A stretch of DNA of 64,000 bases from Calliopum simillimum (lineage: Eukaryota; Arthropoda; Insecta; Diptera; Lauxaniidae). This document shows, in pieces, positions 33,700 through 44,760 of this stretch (positions are counted from its first letter, which is position 1; every line of letters starts with the position of its first letter). Below the pieces are notes generated by a model, which did not search any database, had not been told where the DNA came from, and saw only the letters and a list, made by a program, of their open reading frames with translations. Where the stretch lies: positions 63,068,228 to 63,132,227 of the forward strand of contig OX638369.1 in NCBI GenBank assembly GCA_951812925.1. The letters run 5' to 3'. The translations under genes and the position numbers were made by a program.

Positions 33700-34216
33700 A
33701 TTAAAAAATAACAATTTTTTAAGAATGAAAAATGACATTTTTTTTAAAAGGTTTTTGAAAAGTCACCAAGTACGTAAGTTTCATCGTCAATAATGCAAAT
33801 TTTTTAATGAATTCTCGGTAAAGTATTTTGGCTCGCTTTTTTGCACCAACGTTCTTTTTGGAATTTTTTTATGAAAATTTGTGGACTTTAAATGACTTAA
33901 ACCCTCCCTCCTTTTTATCTTTGCTGACAAAGACCTCAGAGCATTGAACTTTCTCAGCTACTTTTCTTCCCAAAATATTGGGATTTTTCTAAAGAAGAGC
34001 TATTACCTTCTTTGCAGCATTAGAATAATCAAAACCTTTCTTTTTTCCACTTCCTTGCTTTCTGCTAACGGTCATATGTTCCTTATAGGTGTTAATAACA
34101 CGCGAAACGTTATTCCAAGAAACCTTAACTTTTCTAGCAATTCCTTTGAAAGTCCAATTTGGATATTCACTAAATGTTTTAAAAATTTTTTCACGCAATT
34201 CTATTTCGCAGCTCAT
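33700..34216 (-). pseudogene. Tc1/mariner-type transposase remnant (N-terminal part)
   Basis: On the minus strand, ATG at 34216 opens MSCEIELREKIFKTFSEYPN and TFKGIARKVKVSWNNVSRVI, a helix-turn-helix, then SRKQGSGKKKG, the GSGRKKG linker seen in maT-like and related transposases. After a stop, KVAEKVQCSEVFVSKDKKEG and GAKKRAKILYREFIKKF follow. A frame change then gives IIDDETYVLGDFSKTF, the DDETY block with the first catalytic Asp. The remainder is lost, so it is a dead 5' fragment. The exact family cannot be fixed without the spacing of the other two acidic residues. Confidence 0.7.
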
Positions 34217-36820
34217 GGTGAAACCATAAATTAACGAATACGTAAAAAAATTAGCATGAAGATTTGTTCATATTTACCAAAGGCAAATGGATTAAATTTT
34301 TTTCGAATTTTTTGAATTTGAACAATTAACAAGTAATAATGTGTGCACTGGTTTCATCGTGCGCAAGCCTTAGAACAGTTGGACCAAGCTTCACAGGAAT
34401 TCTTGGCTTTAAAAAGTCTTTTCCAGCCTGTGAGGAACTTGTCAAACGTTGTAACTAGAGCATAAGCAAAGGTTAAGGCTAGTGTTTGGTTAGGGACGTC
34501 AAGGTTTAGTTAGAGAAACAGAATTAGCTAGGGACAAAGAATTAGTTAAGGACTAGAAAAATATTTTGTAATGCACCAGGAGGAAGAAAACGAAGTAAAA
34601 TGGAAACTGCTGTGTACTTATTTCCGAGAACCTTGTACACCGGCGAGTTTAATCCCAGTCATATGGAAGGTCCGTTAAATGGTATAGAAATAATTCTAAG
34701 GAAAACACTGGCACTTTTAACTAATACATATAAAGTGTTATGGCTGAAAATTATCTTGAATTGTTATAAAACAAAAAAAAAAAAACCGTTTAAAAGTTGG
34801 AACATCTTGAAAACCAGACTTGATTGTGCGATTGAAGCGTTTAAAAACTTTTTGAACCAGCCTAGTGTCGACATTGTAAATAAAAAAAAAATTTTAAATT
34901 GTCGAAAATCCCTTCAATGTGTCATTTTAATGTCAACAATGAAACTGCGTGTGATGAAAATTTATTCACCACGCTGTCAAGCCACGTAATCATAACGCCT
35001 GTTATTTTTTACCGCATTATCATGCAGTTTAATTTAAATTTATCTGTAATAAAATCCTTTAGCAAAAAAAAAAAAAAAAAAACTTTACCGAAAAACTTTT
35101 ACGAGTTAATATAAAAATATGAAAAGTTCTTTAATTTGCATAATTTTCAACTTTTTCATAACTTCACCACCCCAAGCCACATCATATCATACCATGGCAA
35201 ACTCTTGAATGTAGAAAAGGGTTAAAATTATTTATGCATGAATTTATCATCGTTTATCGATAAGCGAGAATACAACAAACACTGACTGATGATAACAGAC
35301 TGGAGTCGAGACTCAACTGCCCGCGTCGTGCCTGCCTGCCATCCTGTCCGCCATGTAATCATCAATAAATTCACTTAATGCCATTTCGAGAAAAAAAAAA
35401 AAAAAAAAATTATGACAAAAACATGAGCGCAAAATTTCAATTCATTTTCATGTAATAAACGAGTGACACATGGGACACGGGGGGAGTTGAATGGCAAAGA
35501 ACTTTTTGCTCTAAATTTCTCCCAGAGTTCCATCATACTGTGAGTTTGGCACAAAAGGAGCAAATACGCTACATACATATAAATATTTCATTCAAAATTT
35601 TGAACATCAGTTTATTCTACATCTTTGTTGTTGTTGCTGTTATTATTAGGGTTGCCAACCTTTGGCAGCGGTTCACAGGTTAATAAATCGATGTGACTTT
35701 GATACCAACTACTATAGATTTTTGTTTCCTACCGCAGCTCCAAGGGCAAAAGTATGAAATGGTGGGGAGGGTGTAGTAAGGTTCCTTTCTTATTTGTTTA
35801 TGTCATAAATTTTCATGCAAAAGCAATAAAAGTAATTTTTCCCTATTTTTTCCAAAAAAAAACATTCCCAATTCGATATTGGTAATATATGGGTAACAGC
35901 AATGTGCATGGGCGTGAGTAATCTTCCTTGTTGTTGTCGTAAGGACATGATGACGATGATTATGAAACCTTTTTACAACTCTGCTAAACTACATATAATG
36001 CGAGGGTGATTTTTGTGGGATCATCTTAACTCGACTGGACACTGGCTACTTTTTGATAATGACTTTATTCACAATTTTTATTTTATCAGTGTTTTTGGGT
36101 ATCTTTTTATTTTTTTTGGGGCAAAAGGACTTCCTCCTCCTTTTGGCATATATTTTATGACATACGAAGAAGATAAAGTTTTTCATTTCATTTCATTCAA
36201 ATACATACCTAATATATGAAAGGATGGATGGTATAATGTACTCATAATTTTTGCTATGGCTGGAAAATGGCTTTTATGCAAATCATGTTGAAATAAAGTC
36301 AAGTGAACTACTTATATACTCTATATATCTAAGTATATGTAAAATGAAGCCAATTTCAATGATGTTTGTGTGTGCAGTTTGTATTGATACGAAAGCCATT
36401 GAAAACTGCTTTTTATATCGCTATTATTATTCCTTAAAATAAGGCTTTATTCACTTAAGTGGAATAATGTTGTATGTTTTTATTCAACCAAAGGAAGTTA
36501 TTATGAGGCTTTCTATCCTTTATCCTTTTGATTCTGTCCAAAAAATATTTTTATGCTAATATGAGCACGCGATTTGCAATTGGAATGCTCCTTGTATAAT
36601 AAGGCTCTTTTTGTAATCAATGGAAGATAAACAACTGCTATTGAGTCCTTTATTAACTTTTGGGTTTCTTTAAGCAATTAATTAGATAGAGTAGATGAAG
36701 AAGAAGATTACAATGTGATCAGCAGCAACTCAGTTTTTGCATGATTTCATTGGGACTGACAGAAGGTTTAAAATGTACAAAGTTACTTGCACACTTGAGG
36801 GTTTCGCAATAAATTTTATT
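34217..36820. other. Non-genic stretch
   Basis: AT-rich DNA. The frame at 34600-34989 (129 codons) is the longest here but has no recognisable motif and a Lys-rich run from A tracts. About 35160-35580 is more mixed in composition (GCCCGCGTCGTGCCTGCCTG) and could be conserved non-coding sequence. No splice-bounded exon was recognised. Confidence 0.4.
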
Positions 36821-37210
36821 TTTCACTGAGCTAGTGCAAAAAAGTTTCACGATCAAGAAATTTATCACTATCAACAAATGAATTTGGTGGTAATGAAATG
36901 TTTTTCATTCTCAACAAATTTAGTTAACAGTTTTCGATAAAAATTTCACTAATTTAGTGTTAGCGAAATTTTTTACGCTATCGAAAAATTGATTTGGTGA
37001 TAATGAAAAATTTTCCATTATCACTAATTCTATTGAGAGGGTAAATTTATTTCATTGAATTTAATGAGTTGAATGAAAATTTTCTTCACAATTTTCAATT
37101 AAAGCTTCATTAGACTCACTGAAGTAAAAATTTGTTCCATTTAATTTAACGAATCCTTTTCAATTAAATTCAAATGTTCACTTTCATTAAATTTTAGCAA
37201 AAAACAACAA
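36821..37210. repeat. AT-rich repetitive element with TCACTAATT words
   Basis: Variants of TTATCACTATCAACAAATGA, TTTGGTGGTAATGAAA, TTTCACTAATTTAGTG and TTTTCAATTAAA recur in both orientations over about 390 bp. Its organisation is like that of 32879-33190. The ends are not defined. Confidence 0.4.
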
Positions 37211-37747
37211 CATTAGAAAAATAAAAGAAAATGCATAAAGAAAAAACAAAAAAAAACAAAAATATTTATCGGATGGCTGGTTTTCGCTGCTAGTTTCAAT
37301 GATCACCACAATCATATCATCAGACGACTTTGCCGACATCAGAAAAGTACTCGACAATCATACTTTATTTATTCCTTTGCATAGAGTAGTGGAGAATCAC
37401 AAAAACTAAATACAACACATACAAAAGTTGTGATTTTATTGCTTTTTCTATTATTATGCATCGCCCTGCTGTTTGTAAATCGTAGATATTATACATTTCT
37501 TGCATAGCGCTTTCGGTTACAAGCTTATTTGAGATTTGTAATATTTTATTTTTCTTTTTTGAATAGACGCAAAAAAATGATCTGCAAAAATTGATTTTCA
37601 AAAAGTACAAAGTCATTATGATCTCATAAAAAATTACAGTTTGTTCCAATAATTCAATTAATTTACTGAATTCTCATGAAAAAGTAATGGTACGAAAGTA
37701 AAATATACTGTTAAAACTTCAAAAAGTACAGAAACAAATGGTAACTA
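37211..37747. other. Non-genic stretch
   Basis: AT-rich. The minus-strand frame at 37365-37649 shows no motif and is taken as chance. Confidence 0.4.
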
Positions 37748-38226
37748 GTAAGGGTGTAAAATTTGGCCTGGCCAAACATTAATACCCTACACTGCAGTAT
37801 TTTTAAAATTTTGCTTATATGGGAGGTGCCACGCCCTCTTGTCTGAGTTCACCCAGTTTTTGTTCAAAGCTTGCATTTATAATTTTGAGTGTTAGAGTCA
37901 AATTTGGTTTGATTATCTCAAAAAACGCTTTTAGTAAAACGTTTTGAAACTTTTGCTTATATGGGAGGTACCACGGCCTTTCGTCCGAATTCGCCCATTT
38001 TTTTCTCAGAGCCTGCGCTTTTGATTCGTAGTATTTATGTGTATTTTGGTTGCATTGGCGTAAAAACTACTCCAGCCAGCCACACAGACGGACATGGCTA
38101 TATCGACTCAGGAGGTGATGCTGATCAGGAATATACTATATACTTTTCTATATCTGCCACGCCTCCTTCTCTGCGTTGCAAACGGAAGGACAAAGTGAAT
38201 CTACCCTGGGTGCAGGGGTTGAAATA
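37748..38226. mobile_element. mini-me-like composite repeat, second copy
   Basis: TAAAATTTGGCCTGGCCAAA, ATACCCTACACTGCAGTATT and TATGGGAGGTGCCACGCCCT match the copy at 10820-11606. The core GACATGGCTATATCGACTCA, then GATGCTGATCAGGAATATAC, CTGCCACGCCTCCTTCTCTG and CTACCCTGGGTGCAGGGGTT follows. The microsatellite is reduced to CCAGCCAGCCACACAGACGG. A further GGTGTAGGGTATAAAAAG at about 38655 may be the original end, with about 430 bp inserted before it. Confidence 0.65.
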
Positions 38227-39191
38227 AGAAAAAGTTATTACTGCAGAATTTTTTTTATTTTTATTTGCAATTTTTAGCAAAATTTTTGTAATGTCTTATT
38301 CAATTGATTAATATTAAATATTAATATTAAATAACAGATATCATGGCAATGGTTCAATTTAAAATTGAAAATTTATAGCGAAATTTTCTTCGAATGCATT
38401 TATAAAAATATGTTTAAAGTAGAGTACTTATTGTGATTGCTACATTTTAGCCCAAATTGGTGAGGTTAGACAACTAAAACGGTTAAAAACGAAATAAAAT
38501 GAGTGTTTAGTTTCAACGATTAACGCAAAAAAAAGTAATATGAATTTGGGTGAAAATTATTATTACAAGTTTTTACAATATTCTGAAGTTACTACTGCAA
38601 ATTTGAAGTTATTACTGCAGAAATAGGGTATTACTACCGCTTATTTTAATGCCTGGTGTAGGGTATAAAAAGTGCGCACATGAAAAAACACCAATCTGCT
38701 CTGCAATATTTGACTAGAATTATTATCAATTATTACTGATTGCCATTGTAAAAAATTTTAATAAATATAATGTAAATACAATAAAAAGCTATAGAAACGA
38801 AAACGCCACAGTAGCTCAGTGGTTAGAGCCGCGCCTACAAACACAAATGTCTTAAGTTCGACACCATCAACAAAAGATTTTGTTTTATTTTTATATTTTT
38901 AAAAATATTGACTGTGCGTAATCAGAAAAAATTTAGGTTTTTCTTTACGGGTGCACAGTTACTGAAAAAATCAGTAAAAATTACTGAGATTTTCAATGAA
39001 TTTTTACGGTTTAGTTTTTTCGATAAATATTTTTGAGATTTGTTTGTTGGACCTTGGGAAGGTAAAAAATTTACAAAATCAAAAATAATGACAAGAACAT
39101 TTCTAAACAAATTTTCATGTTTAGACCAAAATTGAAAAGTCATCAACACAAGGTATATAGCAAAAAGCACTAGTTTATAACAATGATTACC
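38227..39191. other. Non-genic stretch with one tRNA-like sequence
   Basis: AT-rich. TTATTACTGCAG-type words recur at about 38235, 38590 and 38610. Apart from the tRNA-like segment at 38804-38868, no feature was recognised. Confidence 0.4.
38804..38868 (+). other. tRNA-derived sequence (SINE head or tRNA relic)
   Basis: GCCACAGTAGCTCAGTGGTT followed by AGAGCC has a good A box (TAGCTCAGTGGTTAGAG), and AAGTTCGACACC 27 bases later is a B box. The acceptor stem is not complementary (no partner for GCCACAG), so it is not a functional tRNA. A T-rich tail follows. A related head (CACAGTAGCTCAGTTG) occurs at 52942. Confidence 0.6.
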
Positions 39192-39456
39192 GGCCGTTCA
39201 CATATTACGTAATTTTGGACCAATTTTGAGCCCCTCTCCCCGGTCAAAACGCAGCGTAACAAAACGTATAAGCCCCTCCCTCCCTATAAAAGTAACGAAT
39301 CTAAATTTTGGTAAGTAGAATTTGAATTTATTGTCTCATAAAATTATAAAATGTAAGTAACGTAACGTAGTTTATGACCCATCCCCGCCATGTAACACTT
39401 CGTAACAAATAGTCCAACCCCCTCCCCCCTGGCGCGTTACGTAATATGTGAATGGC
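39192..39456. mobile_element. MITE with GGCCGTTCACATATTACGTAA ends
   Basis: GGCCGTTCACATATTACGTA at the left and TTACGTAATATGTGAATGGCC at the right are near-perfect inverted ends. The 265 bp body has CCCCTCCCTCCC-like and GTTACGAAGTG-type segments and no coding frame. A one-ended relative is at 54717-54835. Confidence 0.75.
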
Positions 39457-40656
39457 CCCCCATAACATTGGAAAAGAAATGTTCTTGTTATGGACAATTT
39501 CGTGAAGCAGCATTGGTCGATTGTATACATTGAAATGTTCCGAAAATCATAAATCCTTAACCGTTAGAGATACGATCTAGGTTTTAAAATCATATGAAAG
39601 AAAATTTTGTCTTCTTTACTAGAAAAATATTTTTAAAGTTCACAAAAGTACGCAATGAAAAGTTTTTGTGATTTAGAATTTACTAAGAATAGTTCTTTTT
39701 GCCGATTACAAAAAGCGTATCTTATCCTTTAAGCTAAATTCAATACGTTTCCAAAATTAGTCTGACCCTGAAAATCTGTTTAGAATTGTCAAAGTCATTG
39801 ACAGTTTCCGAAAGGGTATTTGCCAATGTTTCCGATTTTATTTATTCCACCCCCCCTCAAAGTCCGCAAAGTCTATTTATACTGAGGGTATTCTTTAAAA
39901 CGTTTACGAGGTTTTCGAGACATTTTTACGTTTTAAAAAATGTCCTACTACGTATATAACTAAATTTTAACAAAATACGAGATGGTGAATGACAGCTTGC
40001 TACACTCGTTATGGAATGGCTGAAATTAAAAATTTTTACATGGGTCAAATATGACCCGGAGGTTAAAAACATGCCTATTAATGTTGCGTTCGTAAGTGTG
40101 GAAATGTCCATACACATAAATACATTGGTTTGTGATGCATTGATAGGCAAAATATTTACTAAAAGGGCATTCTGAGGTTGTACTGTAAATTGCTGCGTGT
40201 AATTTAACTGTTTGACCAGACCAGACCCGCATGAGTAAGAAACATTCTGTTAGGTAAAAATACTCAAATATAAATCCATGGCAATAAATTTATTTAATGA
40301 TCCGATTTAAGCCCAAAAAATATATGTAAATAAAAAGAAAAAGAGACAAAAACAACACAATGGATTCGCTACATTTCACGATATCGCGAACTCTCACATT
40401 TCGAATGTCAATCACCGTCATTAATTTTGTGAAAATTGTACCCATTCAGACATAGCGACCCCAATCACTCGGCCAACTCGGACTGTGGCTCTCGGAAGTG
40501 GGCACTAACGTAAACACCGCCGCCGCTGTGGACAGTGGGTTTGGGGTGTGACGCATGATGTAAATTTATCGCCAAATGCCGATGACAACGACAGCATGCA
40601 CGGCGATAGCAATAACAACAACAACAACGACAACAACAACAACGATATCAACATAC
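39457..40656. other. Non-genic stretch downstream (minus strand) of the Ser/Asn-rich exon
   Basis: It would be the first part of the intron after the donor at 40656. A (GTT)n/(AAC)n microsatellite lies at about 40613-40645. No other exon was recognised. Confidence 0.4.
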
Positions 40657-41035
40657 CTGGCACGACATACGGCGTTGGATACGGCGATGGCAGCCAATAG
40701 GCGGAATTTATTGACGGATAAGATTTTGCAAAAGTGGCAGCACTGGCGCCAGTACCAAAAACAATCGCATTGGCGTCTGTTGTTGCAGTTGTAGCGGTTG
40801 TAGCTATCGCTCTGTTGCTATTGTTGTTGGATAAATTCTCAATTAGCTTTGTTAATTGACTGTTGCTACTGCTGCTGATGTTGCTGATGTTGCCGTTGCT
40901 GCTGTTGCTGCTACAGCCAAGCAAGTAACTTGAAATGCTGCTGTTGCTATTGCTGTATGCACCACTACCACTGTTGCTGCTGCTGTTACTGTTGCAGCTT
41001 GTCGTGTTGCCAATTAAAGCGCTATTACTGTTCAT
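40657..41035 (-). CDS. Ser/Asn-rich exon with start codon; candidate bru3 N-terminus
   Basis: On the minus strand an ATG at 41035 (context ATTGCA-ATG) opens MNSNSALIGNTTSCNSNSSS, a low-complexity Ser/Asn region. QLTKLIENLSNNNSNRA, TFAKSYPSINSAYWLPSPYP and TPYVVPG follow, up to a consensus donor (CCAG|GTATGT at 40657/40656) in phase 1. The frame stays open past the donor but turns into poly-Leu from a GTT microsatellite, which marks the true exon end. Codon use and the YWLPSPYPTPYV ending look like real protein. CELF/Bruno proteins can have long disordered N-termini, and the strand and position (32 kb upstream of the RRM2 exon) fit a long first intron. No RRM1 exon links them, so it could belong to another gene. 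Cross-strand frames at 40576-40794 and 40930-41118 are shadows. Confidence 0.6.
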
Positions 41036-41980
41036 TGCAATTTTTTAAAAAGTTTTTGTTGTTGTTTTTTGGTTTTTGGAAAGCCGGAAAAATACACACA
41101 AAAGAGAATTTTATTTAAAATTTAAGAGGCAAAACGATGCTGGGCTTAACACGGAAAACAGATTTCTTTCTTTGGAGCTTAACAATTTTCAATTTACTCA
41201 AAAGAAGAGTTTTAAAAGCGACACACGTAACGTAATAAACACTGAAGTTGGCTGCGTTTTAGCAAAATTTCATAATTCAACACTTTTTAGCCACACAAGC
41301 AACAGTTAGATTTTTTGATTTTTTTCTAAAATTTTTTTAATTAAAATACAAAACATTGAGAACGTAGAACAGATAACACATTTTTTTTTTTTGATTTTAA
41401 TTGCAATTAAAATAAATAAATTATATATTTTATTTTGCAAACAATTAACAGAAAAAAAAAATTAATTAATTTATTAAGTACGAATAAATGTACGACGAAA
41501 TGAATAAAAGCGCACACTTTATACTTTGTATCTAGCGGATCATGTATCTGATAATGCTGACTATCTGCAGAAAGCGCGGCCGAAGCGATCAATTAAATTG
41601 AAACGAAACGATTTGCAGTTAAGAAAATACTCGTAGTTATTTACACATTTGCAGATACATATATGTATCGATGCTAAAAATATCAAAGCATTTAATTGTT
41701 TTAACGCTTCGGCTGAAAAGAAAATTCTTTTGTGACATCTTGCAATTGCAGATGTTGTGGTAAGTGATTTTGAAAACAGGGTGTTTTATCTTTTATTTTA
41801 TTAATGGGAGACAATGTAAAATGAATTGAATTGGCTCTAGTTCTTAAAATATTATTGCTTGAAAGTGCAGAAATTGCTGATTCGGGGCAAACTTGAAGTC
41901 ATATTACACTAATGGGAATGCAACATTTTTTGGATAGTTAGGCACGGCGCACAATGGGAGATCGTGGCCATATATAGGTA
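41036..41980. other. Upstream region of the Ser/Asn-rich exon
   Basis: On the minus strand this is 5' of the ATG, so 5' UTR, promoter or further intron is likely. It is AT-rich with A/T tracts, and no clear TATA plus initiator combination could be chosen by eye. No coding exon was recognised. Confidence 0.35.
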
Positions 41981-44230
41981 AAATTTGAAAGTGCTATGGA
42001 CTTAAAAAATGTTTACCCTAATCGTCAGATAATACTTAGGGACGGAAAAAAAACTATAAAATTTTAAAATTCTGTTTTGGTTTAGTTTCAAAGTGGGCTC
42101 AAAGTTGGTACTTAAATAGCAAAAATGCTCTATGGAACTTTTTACATTAAAAAGTACTGGATAAACGCTCTAGTTAATTTGTTTTAAGCCGGATGCATTT
42201 GTGTAGCATGTCGTTAGAAAGAATATTATTTCTACTTTGTTAAAAATAACATATTTTTATTCTGCAGATTTTATGTTAATTATAGTGATCTTTCAAATAT
42301 TAAAAAAAAAAAAATGGTAAAAATGGAAAAATTGCAAACTTTAACATTAAAAAAAAATATATTTACATTTTCTGATTTTCATTATTTACCCCAGTAAAAT
42401 TAGATGAAAAAAGAGCTGTTGTGCGAAATAATTCCAAGTGAATTTTTTTCACCGGAATTATATTTATTTATGCATGATAAATGAAGTGTAATAAGTCCAT
42501 TGAAGTCCATTGTGCGCATAAAAAGTTATTCAGGCTCAAAGGTCGCTAAAATCAGTTTTTTGCAAATATATCACTAACGCAAAATTTCACAGAAAAATTT
42601 TTCGCCACAATTTTGTAACATAGGAAATTTCCTATGTAGAGATTTAAAATATGTTTTCGTGTGGGTTATAGTTTAGGGTATAACCCATTTTAAAAAGTTG
42701 CGCACAGTTCTTATATGTAAATGCTACGTATAAGTTCACATTGAAATATATTTCTTTTAAAATTGCGAATACTCTTTAACAAGGAGTAGTGCAAACAAAA
42801 TTAAAAAACCGTTCAAAAGATAATTGGATTTTCATACACCGTATTAAATTTTTTTTGGAGCGACTCATGGTCTAAGAGATATTCATCAAAAACCGTTAAG
42901 GTTTCGAAAATACTGGCTTTTGAAGTATATCTCTGAAATGGTACCAATTTTGTACAGAATTACAAAATCTACAAAACATAAGCCATATGTGTACATATTG
43001 AGGTAACCGTTTAGAAGATATTCAAAAAAAAACCTTTGAGTGTCAAAAAAACCGGTTTTTATTGAATACCTTCTAAGCGGTTACTTCAATGTGTACACAT
43101 ATGGCTTGTGATTTGTAGATCTTGTGATTTTCTACAAAATTAATCCTTGCTTTCAATCGTACGACTTACCGTTTCAGAGATATTCTTCAAAAACAAAAGT
43201 TTTCTAAACTTTAACGGTTTTTGTAGAATACCTCTTAAGCCATGAGTCGCTTCAAAAAAAATTTAATACGATGTATAGAGAATCCAATTGTCTTTTGAAC
43301 GGTTTTTTTTTTGTCTGTACGACTCCTTGTTAAAGAGTATTCGCAATTTTAAAAGTAAGATATTTCAATATGAGCTTATACGTAGCATTTACATATAACA
43401 ACTGTGTAAAACTTTTCAAATTGGGTTATGTCCTAAGCTATACGCCACACGAAAAATTTTACATCTTTACTCAGGTAATATCCTCTGTTACAAAATTGTG
43501 GACAAAAATTTTCCTGTAAAAGTTTGCGTTAGCGAGATATTTGCAAAAAACTGATTTTAGCAACTTTTGAGCCTGAATAACTTTTTATGCGCACAATGGA
43601 CTTCAATGGACTTTTTACACTTTATTTATCATGCATAAATAAATATATTTCCGGTGAAAAAAATTCAATTGGAATTTTTTCGCAGAAAAATTCTAATTTT
43701 CCTGGGCTATATTTTTCAATATAATATGTGGGAAAGTATGCTTAATCGAAATACAAAGTCCCTGCTGCCTTTTTTGAGAACTTTTTTTTTATGAACTTTT
43801 TCATATTGTAGTTTTTGGCCGCACAAAATAAATTGACCTTTTTGGGACGCTAATTTTATTTCGTTTGCGTCGAGATATGTCAAAATAGCATTTTGGCAAA
43901 ATGTGCAAGCATTTAGCTTTTAACAAACATTTGTTTGAGTTTTTGCATATAATACGTGAATTATGATGATTTTTCGAAAATTTGAGACCAAAAAGCCAAA
44001 ATCGATAAATTTTGAAAACTTTGACATTAAAAACAAATAATATACATCTTTTGATATTCGTAATTTTCCAATATAATATGTGACCAAGTAATCGAAACGC
44101 AAAAGGCCTACTGCCTTTTTGGAGAACTTATTTTCTATGAATTTTTTCCTGTTGCAGTTTTTGAGAAAACAAACTATTTTAATTTCTTTAATTCTTGAAC
44201 GTTTTACAATAGATGCTTTTTTTAACGAAA
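41981..44230. mobile_element. Large palindromic element (about 1.3 kb inverted core) with flanking direct repeats
   Basis: GTGCGAAATAATTCCAAGTG at 42421 pairs with TTGGAATTTTTTCGCAG ending near 43685. Pairing continues inwards through TTATTTATGCATGATAAATG, GCGCATAAAAAGTTATTCAG, ACCGTTCAAAAGATAATTGG and ACATAAGCCATATGTGTACA to a centre near 43050. Outside the palindrome, ACTTTAACATTAAAAAAAAA (42340) and ACTTTGACATTAAAAACAAA (44018) are direct copies. So are TACTGCCTTTTTGGAGAACT (44108) and CTGCTGCCTTTTTTGAGAAC (43762). Only chance frames were seen. Confidence 0.6.
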
Positions 44231-44344
44231 GGTTAGTAGGTAAAGGGTATATTCTCCCTTTTCAGCCCTTGAAAATTGCCCTCTCTTTACGTAAACATCC
44301 CATAGCGAAGCATTTTACAAAATCTTATAATATATATCAAGCAT

Positions 44345-44760
44345 CAAATTTTATTTTCTTAGGGCGTGGCACTGCCCATTTTTTCATTGAAAATTATTTC
44401 TCCAAATGCCTTTTGCATATGAAACAGATTTTGTCTATCCACATCAAGCAGTTTCTGAGATATGATGAATCAGCATTCAGAGGGGCGTGGCACCGCCCTC
44501 TTTTCTAGTGAGAGCTGTTTGTTCTGATTGTTTTAGTATATGTACCCAATCATATCTATGTGCGTCAAATATTGTCAGAGAAATAGTGAATTTATTTTTT
44601 TTAGGGCGTGGTACCTCCCATTTTTCCGGTGAACATTATTTGTCCCGATTATTTTTACATATTTCCCAAATTTCATTTATCTGCGTCAGAGTTTCGGAGA
44701 TATTATTAGTTATTTTTTGGGGGCGTGGCACCACCCACTTTTTTAGCATATAACTTAGCT
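44345..44760. repeat. Tandem repeat of about 120 bp with GGGCGTGGCACCGCCC, four units
   Basis: GGGCGTGGCACTGCCCATTT (44363), GGGCGTGGCACCGCCCTCTT (44484), GGGCGTGGTACCTCCCATTT (44606) and GGGCGTGGCACCACCCACTT (44722) start successive units. Each continues with a (G/T)TGAnnATTATTT-like segment and ends near TTTCTGAGATAT or TTTCGGAGATAT. The GGCGTGG..CC..CCC head is a small hairpin and resembles the GGTGCCACGCCC units in the mini-me-like copies. Frames at 44119-44508 and 44487-44753 run through it only by chance. Confidence 0.75.

Noticed and set aside
34600..34989. 129-codon plus-strand frame as a gene
   Set aside because: No family motif is visible, the composition is inflated by A tracts, and there is no sign of splice sites or a conserved block.
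38804..38868. Functional tRNA gene
   Set aside because: A and B boxes are present but the acceptor stem does not pair and the anticodon arm is poor.
40576..41118. Plus-strand frames rich in Thr or Cys/Tyr
   Set aside because: They are antisense readings of the Ser/Asn-rich minus-strand exon and its GTT microsatellite.
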